From positions 1-27,376 of the IMG/VR virus record IMGVR_UViG_3300037485_001572: a stretch of DNA of 27,376 nt. One strand, given 5' to 3'. The DNA comes from a virus. Below the pieces are notes generated by a model, which did not search any database, was not told where the DNA came from, and was given only the letters and a program-made list of their open reading frames with translations. A program made the translations under genes and the position numbers. This document shows positions 6,901 to 13,914 of the stretch, piece by piece (position 1 is the stretch's first letter; the number at the start of each line of letters is the position of its first letter).

Positions 6901-7833
6901 ATGACTTTAGGAAATGGCCCAATACTTGGAAATGGAAATTATCCTTCACTTGGTACTCATTCAGCGGATGGATTCAGATCGGGTAATATAGCCACGGAAT
7001 CTCAAATGATGCTAGGTGGGGTAATCACATCAAATGTCGAGCCAAATAGCTACGATCATGGTGCTAATGGCGTTATCAATAGCACTAGATATACATATAT
7101 TATTAGACCGCGTGCTGAAGTATTTAATGTTCTAACTGCTGGAACGCCATCATTGGCATCAGCTGGTTATCTGCCGCTCTCACCAACTGCAGGATATGGT
7201 ACATATGTAACTTTAAATGGTGTTCAGGTCATAAGATTAGATGTACCAAGATGTGTTGTGTTTGCTTTTAGTGCGCCTATACCAGCTCTGGGTGAAATTA
7301 CTATAACTGTTTTTGGTTATGATTATGGAGGGTATCCAATCGTAGAGCAGATCAATGCGATAGTTGGAAGTAATACATTCTCTTCACTGAATGCCTTTGC
7401 TTATATTAGAGCTGCTTATTTCTCAGCTGGCACTGGTGCGTTGACGGTCACCATGGGCGTTAGAAATATATTCGGGATACCATTCTATTTTTATGATGCA
7501 GGTTGTTTAAATGTTTATTATGGAGGGCTACCAGTAACTACTGCTACCAATGCAATGGTACCGGGCAATACAACCTACCCTGCAACTAACTCCACTGGCG
7601 ATGCAAGAGGAACTGTTTATGCAATAGCAAATAACAGTAATTATCTCATGGTCAATATGTTTGTATTCGGTGCTCAGGCAAATGAAGCCATATACAACCA
7701 AGCAAATTCACTTCAATTGGCTCCGATGATTGCTAATCCTATTGTTGGAGGATCACCAGCAACGATATCATTGTTTAGTAATCCATTTACCGCTCGTTAT
7801 GGAATTACGCCATATAGCCAACCATTAATATAG
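6901..7833 (+). CDS. Virion protein paralogue C
   Basis: The third member, 310 residues, has an extra N-terminal GNGPIL segment, then GNYPSLGTHSADGFRSGNI (12-30), GANGVINSTRYTY, VFGYDYGGYPIVEQI (137-151), IPFYFYDAG, GDARGTV, MFVFGAQ and NPFTARYGITPYSQPLI. It is closer to B than to A in the central and terminal blocks. It starts 12 nt after B, preceded by TAGGAGA. All three differ most in the surface-like region after the N-terminal block and before the C-terminal block. Three copies could give different positions in one hetero-oligomer or alternative surface proteins. This is inference; the paralogy is directly visible. Confidence 0.75.
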   Translation: MTLGNGPILGNGNYPSLGTHSADGFRSGNIATESQMMLGGVITSNVEPNSYDHGANGVINSTRYTYIIRPRAEVFNVLTAGTPSLASAGYLPLSPTAGYGTYVTLNGVQVIRLDVPRCVVFAFSAPIPALGEITITVFGYDYGGYPIVEQINAIVGSNTFSSLNAFAYIRAAYFSAGTGALTVTMGVRNIFGIPFYFYDAGCLNVYYGGLPVTTATNAMVPGNTTYPATNSTGDARGTVYAIANNSNYLMVNMFVFGAQANEAIYNQANSLQLAPMIANPIVGGSPATISLFSNPFTARYGITPYSQPLI

Positions 7834-7840
7834 AGGTAAT

Positions 7841-8572
7841 ATGAGTAGACAAGTAGCTATAAAATATCTGGCCTCAACAACAACTTCCATAGGGCCACTA
7901 CAACCATTAATGGAGGGGACTTTCACCAACCTGAATCCACAATATTTATATTTTGTGAATGGCAATAAGACCTTTGAAAATGTCGGTTTAGCACGATTAA
8001 TGACATTAACAAGCGCACAGAATCTAGCTGGTTTATCATTCACCATTACTGGAACTAATGTTATCGGTGAATTAGTCTATGAAACGATTGCTGGTCCTAA
8101 TGCTAATAGTGTCTGGTCGTCAAATCAATATAACACAATTACCTCAATTAGCTGGGTTGGAGTATGTGTTGCAGGAAGTTCTATTAGTATTGGTACTGGT
8201 GATGGTGCTACTGGAGAATCTGCTAACTTCAAAATGCAAATTCTAGACATTAATAGATCACGCTTCCAATTTGCAGCAACTGTCAAATTAGGGGCTGGGG
8301 TTTATAGTTATAGCATGATTGCAACTCTCGATAATCTAGTCGGAGGAACTGCTGGTGCAAATATCTTTGATTTGGTTACTAAGACGCCTGCTCTTACTGC
8401 CTACACCACGTCACAATATTTTGGATTCCCAAGCAGCATGACTGTTGCAGGTCCGCCAATTGTTTCAATAGGCGGAGAAGGAGCCTCTCTGATATCTGCA
8501 TTCTGGTTAACAGCCGCAACTATCCCATCTGGTGGAACAATCAATTTAACTTATGCGCAAGCAGGGGAGTAA
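7841..8572 (+). CDS. Beta-rich virion protein, distant relative of A-C
   Basis: The 243-residue product contains LSFTITGTNVIGELVYETIA followed by YNTITSISWVG and SISIGTGDGATGE (about residues 66-126). This order matches the TIxGxDxxGxPIxExI...FxxVxxxxFSxGTGxxTVxxGTG pattern seen in paralogues A-C, so a common fold is likely although overall identity is low and the conserved ends are missing. GAGG precedes the ATG, 7 nt after paralogue C. It probably belongs to the same head or neck layer. No named family is claimed. Confidence 0.65.
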   Translation: MSRQVAIKYLASTTTSIGPLQPLMEGTFTNLNPQYLYFVNGNKTFENVGLARLMTLTSAQNLAGLSFTITGTNVIGELVYETIAGPNANSVWSSNQYNTITSISWVGVCVAGSSISIGTGDGATGESANFKMQILDINRSRFQFAATVKLGAGVYSYSMIATLDNLVGGTAGANIFDLVTKTPALTAYTTSQYFGFPSSMTVAGPPIVSIGGEGASLISAFWLTAATIPSGGTINLTYAQAGE

Positions 8573-8574
8573 TT

Positions 8575-8931
8575 ATGCGTAGGGAAAGAAGACATGGAGA
8601 GGAAGATTCAAGAATGCTACGCGCCAAAGGTGGTCATGCACATGATAGATACAATGATCATGACGATGAGCGTTTTGATGAAGACGATATTAAAGAGTTA
8701 AAAGAAAAACTCAAACATAAGAAACGCATGCATAACTCTGAAGGTGGAGAAAACTGGATAGCAGGAGCTATTAAACATCCAGGCGCTCTACACGAAGCAT
8801 TGGGTGTGTCAGAGGGTAAGAACATTCCTGCAAAGAAACTTAGCAAAGCTATGCGCAGTGAGGATCCAACTCTTAGAAAGGAAGCAAATTTAGCAAAAAC
8901 ATTGAAGTCTTTCCATCACAGAAGGCCTTAG
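8575..8931 (+). CDS. Small basic phage protein with AIKHPGALHEALG motif
   Basis: In this 118-residue protein the first half is highly charged, with His/Asp/Arg-rich sequence and LRAKGGHAHD, a KGG motif like those in the first gene. The second half (residues 60-118) has NWIAGAIKHPGALHEALGV, GKNIPAKKLSKA and ANLAKTLKSFH. That C-terminal signature is familiar from small or C-terminal regions of uncharacterised phage structural-region proteins. It starts 2 nt after the previous stop, with GGGGAG as ribosome site. The next gene encodes the head-tail adaptor. Its biochemical role is unknown; nucleic-acid contact would fit its charge. Confidence 0.65.
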   Translation: MRRERRHGEEDSRMLRAKGGHAHDRYNDHDDERFDEDDIKELKEKLKHKKRMHNSEGGENWIAGAIKHPGALHEALGVSEGKNIPAKKLSKAMRSEDPTLRKEANLAKTLKSFHHRRP

Positions 8932-8949
8932 ATTTTTGGAGTAATATAG

Positions 8950-10056
8950 GTGGCAACTACAACTTACAATTTCAGTAATATGCCTGTTGCCGACATGGTC
9001 ATAGATGCCTATGAACGGTGTGGGATAGCTGGGTCTTTGTTAACTGGACAACATATTCAATCTGCCAGACGCTCTATAAATCTTATGTTCTCAGAATGGG
9101 CTAATAAAGGTCTGAATCTTTGGACTGTTACGCAAAATATGTTCACTATTATTCCTGGTCAGGCCAATTATCCATTGCCATTCAATCTTGTGGATATAGT
9201 GGATAATGAGATTAAGGTAGCTAATACTATTAGGCAGTTAGGTGGAACGGCTTTTGCTTATGCGGGAAGTCCTCCAGTTGCTAATGGTAATGCAACTAAT
9301 GCATTTGATGGCAATCCAACAACGGCTTGCATTCAAACTCTTCCTAATGGAAATATTGGATATGATTACGGTGCTCTCGCCTCTTATCCTATTAAATATG
9401 TTGGAATTCAATCCAACATTACGACCACCTATACCTTGGTATTTGAGTATTCTTTTGATAATTCTACTTGGTATAGTCCTTATAATAGTCAATTACAACC
9501 TAGTCTTAATATAATAAACCCTGTAACACAGAGTTTTACAGCAGGACAGATCAATTGGTATGTTATGCCAGATGCTGTAACTGCTCGTTATTGGAGGATT
9601 AGGGAAACAGGAGGTTCTACTTTAAATGTACAAGAAATTTACTTTGATTTGCCTACTAATAACTCTCATATTATCATGCGATTGTCACGTGAGGAATACA
9701 TCTCAACACCTAACTTACAAATCCAATCAAGCGTTTCAAGCTTCCAAGTAAACAGAACTTTACCACCGACCGTTTCGCTATATCCAACACCAGATGCGAG
9801 TTTTCAATATGTCATCTATAACGCGATTCAGTACATAAAAGATGTTAGTGCGTTACAAGACAATTACTTTGTTCCTCAGAGATTCTTAGAGGCCACTATT
9901 GCTGGTCTTGCTTACAAGATTTCAGTCAAATTTGCAGCTGACAAAGCAGAGTTCCTTAAAGCAGCTTCCGATGAATCATTTGCATTCGCTGCTGCTGAAG
10001 ATGTGGAAAGAGTGCCGCTTAGATTCATCCCTGATTATTTTGGTGGAGGCAACTAA
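8950..10056 (+). CDS. P22 gp4-like head-tail adaptor with inserted discoidin-like domain
   Basis: The 368-residue protein has a split gp4-like (tail accessory factor) body. Residues 10-90 (ADMVIDAYERCGIAGSLLTG, then NLMFSEWANKGLNLWTV, FTIIPGQANYPLP, LVDIVDNEI) and residues 238-368 (MRLSREEYIST, VSLYPTPDASFQYVIYNAI, FLEATIAGLAYKISVKF) match the family that docks on the portal ring. Between them, at about 95-234, lies a segment resembling F5/8 type C (discoidin) domains: NAFDGNPTTACI (117-128), IGYDYGA, FEYSFDNSTWY, ARYWRIRE (212-219) and LNVQEIYFD. Such domains often bind carbohydrate. The start is GTG at 8950, set by GGAG at 8938-8941. The stop overlaps the next ATG (TAATG). The adaptor call is firm; the inserted domain is recognised by pattern only. 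Confidence 0.82.
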   Translation: MATTTYNFSNMPVADMVIDAYERCGIAGSLLTGQHIQSARRSINLMFSEWANKGLNLWTVTQNMFTIIPGQANYPLPFNLVDIVDNEIKVANTIRQLGGTAFAYAGSPPVANGNATNAFDGNPTTACIQTLPNGNIGYDYGALASYPIKYVGIQSNITTTYTLVFEYSFDNSTWYSPYNSQLQPSLNIINPVTQSFTAGQINWYVMPDAVTARYWRIRETGGSTLNVQEIYFDLPTNNSHIIMRLSREEYISTPNLQIQSSVSSFQVNRTLPPTVSLYPTPDASFQYVIYNAIQYIKDVSALQDNYFVPQRFLEATIAGLAYKISVKFAADKAEFLKAASDESFAFAAAEDVERVPLRFIPDYFGGGN

Positions 10057-10310
10057 TGCAAGCTGGGATACATGGAAGATATACAAGATTTGATCGCAAT
10101 AAACCTCGCGCTAGAGCTATTGATGACCAATCAGGTGCAATGGTCATGCATGATGATTTGGTACGACAAATGGAGTATGGAGGCAGTGGACTTTATTGGA
10201 CGGGTTTTTGGGTATACAGGGATTTCGCAGATAAGCCTAATCCTCAAAATCTAGCCCCAAGGATTTCTAATGATCCTAAACCTATACCACATCCACGACC
10301 GGGAACTTAA
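10056..10310 (+). CDS. Small conserved phage protein after the adaptor
   Basis: The 84-residue protein has the pattern DDLVRQMEYGGSGLYWTGFW, then DKPNPQNLAPRISNDPKPIP and the terminal HPRPG. Small proteins with this LVxQ...WTGxxV...DxPxPQ...DPxPxxxPRP layout are found next to gp4-like adaptor genes in other phages, without an assigned role. The ATG overlaps the adaptor stop by one base and the GGAGG that serves it lies within the adaptor gene, so translation is coupled. A minor neck component or assembly factor is possible. Confidence 0.7.
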   Translation: MQAGIHGRYTRFDRNKPRARAIDDQSGAMVMHDDLVRQMEYGGSGLYWTGFWVYRDFADKPNPQNLAPRISNDPKPIPHPRPGT

Positions 10311-10328
10311 TTTAAAGGAGACTAAAAA

Positions 10329-11417
10329 ATGGGAAATGCATCAGATACATCAGAATATGTATTAGTAAATAATGACGCGACTCTACCTAATAGTAGAAAA
10401 CTTACTACTGCACCAGGATTACAACTAAATGATACAGGCGCTGGTGGTGAATTAGAAATTGGATTGAATTCCAATTTAGGAGCTTTGCAATCATTACCGT
10501 TCAACGGGATTGTCGTTAAGACGGCAGACGGTGCACTGGCAACAAGAACGTTATTAACTGCGGTTGGTCTTGAGATAGTCAACCCATCTGGTGTTGGTGG
10601 GGATCCAGTATTAAACGTTCTGCCAGATACAAACTTACAAAGAGTAAACGTTCTTAATTCTGGAGTCTCACAAGCTACCAGAGCCTATCTGAATTTCATT
10701 CCAGGTGCTGGAATGGGCATTACCATTGCTGATAATGGACCAGCCAATAGAATAGACCTGACATTTACATCAGAAGTTGGTGCAGATGATATGGCAACTT
10801 ATCTATTACAAATTCCTAATGCTGGCCTTCCGAATGCGCAAGCTATGAGCACCTTGGCAACGGGAATTGTCAAGAATACTACAATTACTGGTGTGCAATC
10901 AATTGCTATAGCTGATGTTGATTATCAATCTGCTAATCAAAATCTAATAGATATATCAGCAGTTAATCCAGCAGCTGATGGACAATTATTTGTAACTGAC
11001 GGGGGGGGAGTAGTTTCATTGCCAGTCGGAGCTAATGGAACTTATTTATCGGTGTTAGCAGGTCATCCGGCATGGCAACCTATTCCAGGCGCTACAGATT
11101 ATGTAGCCCAAGGTGTAGATGTAACAGCAACACCAGATGTGTCGTATCTAACCACAGGAGTGGGAGTTGTAACCATCACTCTTCCTGCTGTTATGGCACA
11201 GGGAAAAATAATTAAAATAGCGGGATTTGGAGCTGGAGGTTGGGTACTTGCTCAACAAATTGGGCAACAGATCTTCTTCGGAGATCAACAGACGGCGGTC
11301 GGAGTGGGAGGTAGCTTAGCATCTACGAACCAGTTTGATTGTGTTGATGTGGTATGCGGGACTAATAACCTCGAATTCACTGTCGTCAATTCACAAGGAA
11401 ATTTAACAATCGTCTAA
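10329..11417 (+). CDS. Tail fibre protein 1
   Basis: The 362-residue protein has modular fibre sequence: ALQSLPFNGIVVKTADGALA and LEIVNPSGVGGDPVL (about 50-97), then YLLQIPNAGLPNAQAMSTLA with GIVKNTTITGVQSIA (158-194), both common shaft or connector motifs of trimeric fibres. The C-terminal domain (257-362), with TITLPAVMAQG, GAGGWVLAQQ, GVGGSLAST and SQGNLTIV, is homologous to that of the next gene and is probably the receptor-binding or trimerising head. Strong AAGGAG lies 7 nt before the ATG. A run of eight G at 11001-11008 encodes Gly225-227; slippage there would truncate the head domain. No intramolecular chaperone or enzyme motif is seen. Confidence 0.75.
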   Translation: MGNASDTSEYVLVNNDATLPNSRKLTTAPGLQLNDTGAGGELEIGLNSNLGALQSLPFNGIVVKTADGALATRTLLTAVGLEIVNPSGVGGDPVLNVLPDTNLQRVNVLNSGVSQATRAYLNFIPGAGMGITIADNGPANRIDLTFTSEVGADDMATYLLQIPNAGLPNAQAMSTLATGIVKNTTITGVQSIAIADVDYQSANQNLIDISAVNPAADGQLFVTDGGGVVSLPVGANGTYLSVLAGHPAWQPIPGATDYVAQGVDVTATPDVSYLTTGVGVVTITLPAVMAQGKIIKIAGFGAGGWVLAQQIGQQIFFGDQQTAVGVGGSLASTNQFDCVDVVCGTNNLEFTVVNSQGNLTIV

Positions 11418-11438
11418 TTTATTTTAAAGGAGATAAAC

Positions 11439-12131
11439 ATGGCAACTAATAATAGTATTAATACCCCTCTCATAATTCCTGTAACCCGTGGTGGTTCTGG
11501 GGTTGCAGCAATTACAGCAAATAGCTTTATCTATGGTGCTGGGACTGCTGCAGTTGTTGAACTTGCTGCTGGTGCTGGTGATCTAGTTATCGGTACCGCT
11601 GGTGCGCCAACAGTAGTAAATCTTGCTGATAATGAAGTAGTAATTGGTGGCGGTACTTCTGCTCCAACATCTATTGCTCTTACCGATGGTCAACTCGTAA
11701 TGGGTGCTACAGGCGCTGCTCCCGCTGCTGGTAACATCGTAGGTGGTGTCGGTATTACAGTAACTAATGGCGTAAATAGCATCTCTATTTCTGCTGATGC
11801 TTCTGAAAACTGGACTGATGTAACAGGCACATCACAAGCTATGGCTGTGAACAGTAGCTATACAGCAAATAATGCTTCTCTAGTAACACTGACACTGCCT
11901 GCAGTAGCTGCTTATGGTGTTCTTTTTGAAGTTGCATACAAAGGTGCTGGTGGTTGGTTAATTGCTCAGAATGCTAGTCAAAGCATCCGCTTTGGTAGTT
12001 CTGTGACAACATCTGGTGTTGGTGGAAGCTTAGCGTCTTCTGCTGCTGGTGATGTAGTGAGAATTCTTTGCACAACTGCAAACACTGGTTTCGAAGTACT
12101 AAGCGCTCAAGGTAACTTGACCGTAGTTTAA
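11439..12131 (+). CDS. Tail fibre protein 2
   Basis: The 230-residue protein opens with MATNNSINTPLIIPVTRGGS and then three shaft repeats of about 19 residues: GDLVIGTAGAPTVV (47-60), NEVVIGGGTSAPTSI (65-79) and GQLVMGATGAAPAAG (84-98). Residues 124-230 form a C-terminal domain homologous to that of the preceding fibre (LTLPAVAAYG, GAGGWLIAQNASQSI, GVGGSLASS, AQGNLTVV). Codons are biased to GCT/GGT and the ribosome site (AAAGGAGATAAAC) is the strongest here, so high expression is likely. The gene is followed by a perfect palindrome and a terminator-like hairpin. Its N-terminal peptide is shared with the next two genes and may be the virion anchor. Confidence 0.78.
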   Translation: MATNNSINTPLIIPVTRGGSGVAAITANSFIYGAGTAAVVELAAGAGDLVIGTAGAPTVVNLADNEVVIGGGTSAPTSIALTDGQLVMGATGAAPAAGNIVGGVGITVTNGVNSISISADASENWTDVTGTSQAMAVNSSYTANNASLVTLTLPAVAAYGVLFEVAYKGAGGWLIAQNASQSIRFGSSVTTSGVGGSLASSAAGDVVRILCTTANTGFEVLSAQGNLTVV

Positions 12132-12140
12132 TCTATCTCG

Positions 12141-12168
12141 ACCATATTGTTGATATCAACAATATGGT
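12141..12168. other. Perfect 28-bp palindrome after fibre 2
   Basis: Bases 12141-12168 equal their own reverse complement (centre TTGATATCAA, outer arms ACCATATTG / CAATATGGT). In RNA, one G-U and one C-G pair extend it by two base pairs. There is no T-run directly after it, so it is not a standard terminator. It may protect the 3' end of the fibre mRNA, serve RNase III, or bind a dimeric protein. Confidence 0.8.
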
Positions 12169-12173
12169 TGAAA

Positions 12174-12204
12174 AGGGGGAGCGTAGTTCGTTTCCCCCTA
12201 TTTT
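12174..12204 (+). terminator. Terminator-like hairpin upstream of the gene at 12224
   Basis: AGGGGGA (12174-12180) pairs with TCCCCCT (12193-12199) around a 12-nt loop and is followed by ATTTT. The T-run is short, so partial termination is most likely, lowering expression of genes after the fibres. Confidence 0.5.
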
Positions 12205-12223
12205 AAAAATGAATGAGGGTAAA

Positions 12224-12736
12224 ATGTCTACAAATAATGCAATAAACAGTTCAGTATCTGGTAGTGGTCTGCCCGCATTCACATACTGTACAATACCAAC
12301 TAATACACCAGCTCTTCTAATTCTAACAACGGCTTCCGGTTATATTGAGTCTGATGTGTTGGGAGCATATCTAACCAGTCTTATTGATCTTTCTCAGACT
12401 CTAGATGCTAATGCTACATTGGTGTTTTCTCTAAAAATTATATTTGATCTAGCAGCAATTCCTGCAGTAAATGAAACTGTTTCAGTCTCTATTGGAACCG
12501 ATCAAATAGGAGCTGCCGCGTTTGCTCCAACTCCTGAGTTAATCTCTGTGCCTCTTGCAATGGTTACACCATCGGTGACTAGTGTTGACATACCAGTACT
12601 AATTTCTGATATCGCAGATGCGGCTAATACAAAGATCAGATTCACTTTCTTAAATAATGCTACTTCTTCGTTAGCACTGCTGTCAGTAACAAGTTTTGTA
12701 AGTGTTATGTACCTACCTACAGGATATAGCGTATAG
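12224..12736 (+). CDS. Small virion-like protein, paralogue 1 of 2
   Basis: A longer in-frame ATG exists at 12164, but it lies inside the palindrome. GAGGGT at 12215-12220 and homology of the N-terminus (MSTNNAINSSV) to the neighbouring genes support ATG 12224, giving 170 residues. The protein is hydrophobic-beta in composition with VSVSIGTDQIG, a later DAANTKIRFTFLNNATS, and VMYLPTGYSV at the end. These blocks align with IRIGTDYV, KANTKFSIKITNNTT and TSYLPNGF in the next gene. It is probably a fibre-associated or receptor-related part; no family is recognised. Confidence 0.68.
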   Translation: MSTNNAINSSVSGSGLPAFTYCTIPTNTPALLILTTASGYIESDVLGAYLTSLIDLSQTLDANATLVFSLKIIFDLAAIPAVNETVSVSIGTDQIGAAAFAPTPELISVPLAMVTPSVTSVDIPVLISDIADAANTKIRFTFLNNATSSLALLSVTSFVSVMYLPTGYSV

Positions 12737-12741
12737 GTATC

Positions 12742-13257
12742 ATGACCACACATAACGCAATAAATAGCTGTCTGCCGATGTCGATTGGAAGTTATTTTAC
12801 CTTTCCAGCAACAACTCTGGCTGAAATTACTATAGCGAAGGGAGAAAATTATACATTCTTATCCGATGAAGTTAATAGTTGGCTAATGAATGTTTTACGT
12901 GGCACTGATAAACATACTCCATACAATAGTGATACATTATTGCTTATGTCATTTAATCTTTATTTCGATACCAATACTCCATCTAAGATAGAGCAGTTAG
13001 TTAATATTCGGATTGGTACTGACTATGTAACGCCGATTGACTCGAATCCATCTACGAATATTTCATTTATAGATAGCGTGAAGACATGTGCTATTCAGGT
13101 GAATGTGCCTGTTTCCGTTCAGAGCATTATAAATAAAGCAAATACCAAATTTTCCATAAAGATAACCAATAATACGACTGCCAATGTTGGGATAGCTATT
13201 GTAAATCAAGTTGCATTTACCAGCTACCTACCTAATGGCTTCTGTTTACAGGAGTAA
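12742..13257 (+). CDS. Small virion-like protein, paralogue 2 of 2
   Basis: The 171-residue product begins MTTHNAINSCLPMSIG and shares with the preceding protein the N-terminal peptide, LLMSFNLYFDTNTPSK versus LVFSLKIIFDLAAIPA, the IGTD block, ANTKF and the YLPNGF end. The two are therefore diverged tandem duplicates. The ribosome site is weak (ATAGGT). The gene starts 5 nt after its paralogue and ends 3 nt before the second adaptor gene. It could be a component that sits on the tail via its N-terminal peptide. No catalytic motif is visible. Confidence 0.68.
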   Translation: MTTHNAINSCLPMSIGSYFTFPATTLAEITIAKGENYTFLSDEVNSWLMNVLRGTDKHTPYNSDTLLLMSFNLYFDTNTPSKIEQLVNIRIGTDYVTPIDSNPSTNISFIDSVKTCAIQVNVPVSVQSIINKANTKFSIKITNNTTANVGIAIVNQVAFTSYLPNGFCLQE

Positions 13258-13260
13258 GCG

Positions 13261-13914
13261 ATGGCCTTTGTTCTTACATATGATGGTTTAGTACAGCTTG
13301 TTAAAGATTATCTTGAACGTAATGATGCTAATTTGGTTAATAATATACCCAATTTCGTTCTAATAGCTCAAAGACGCATTGGTAATGATCTAAAAAGCCT
13401 GCTTAATGATGTTTCATTTACTGGTTTTATGGTTACTGGTTCTCCCTATATTGCTAAACCAAATCAATGGCTAAATACTGTTTCGTTTAATATGGGCATA
13501 AATGCTACGCCAAGTGCAACTGGGTTTACTACATTTACACCAATCACACTTGCTTCATATGAATTCTGTACTGCTTATTGGTCTGATGCTGCTCAAAATG
13601 CACAACCTAAATATTATGCAGAAGTAGACTATCAGTTTTGGTATATCTCACCGACACCAGATCAAGATTATCCTTTTGAAATAATATTAGCGCAATTTCC
13701 AACAGCCCTTGATTCTGCGAATGGATCTAATCTTATTACACAATTTGCGCCTCACCTGCTTGAGTATGCAACTCTGCGTGAGGCAATGATTTTTATTAAA
13801 GATGACGAACGTATACAGTTTTTTGAAACTGCATATCAAACAGCATTAGCTGGTATGCTACAAGACGATAAAAAACGCTTGGCTGATAGATTTTACAACA
13901 GGGAGGCTGATTAA
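13261..13914 (+). CDS. Second phage adaptor-like protein
   Basis: The 217-residue product matches the short adaptor family seen in podoviruses such as SU10-like phages: LTYDGLVQLVKDYLERND (5-22) and IPNFVLIAQRRIGNDLK (29-45) for the helical N-terminus, then PKYYAEVDYQFW (116-127), PTPDQDYPFEI (131-141), NGSNLITQFAPHLLEYA (154-170) and LREAMIFIKDDERI. It would form a ring between the first adaptor or portal and the tail hub or fibres. The general plan (helical bundle, then P.PD..Y, then helices) is also that of the gp4-like protein at 8950. AGGAG precedes the start; the stop overlaps the next start as TAATG. Confidence 0.72.
   Translation: MAFVLTYDGLVQLVKDYLERNDANLVNNIPNFVLIAQRRIGNDLKSLLNDVSFTGFMVTGSPYIAKPNQWLNTVSFNMGINATPSATGFTTFTPITLASYEFCTAYWSDAAQNAQPKYYAEVDYQFWYISPTPDQDYPFEIILAQFPTALDSANGSNLITQFAPHLLEYATLREAMIFIKDDERIQFFETAYQTALAGMLQDDKKRLADRFYNREAD

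Noticed and set aside
12164-12223. Longer start for the gene at 12224, beginning at ATG 12164.
   Set aside because: That ATG is inside the 28-bp palindrome and the added residues have no match in the paralogue, while ATG 12224 has a GAGGG site and a conserved N-terminus.
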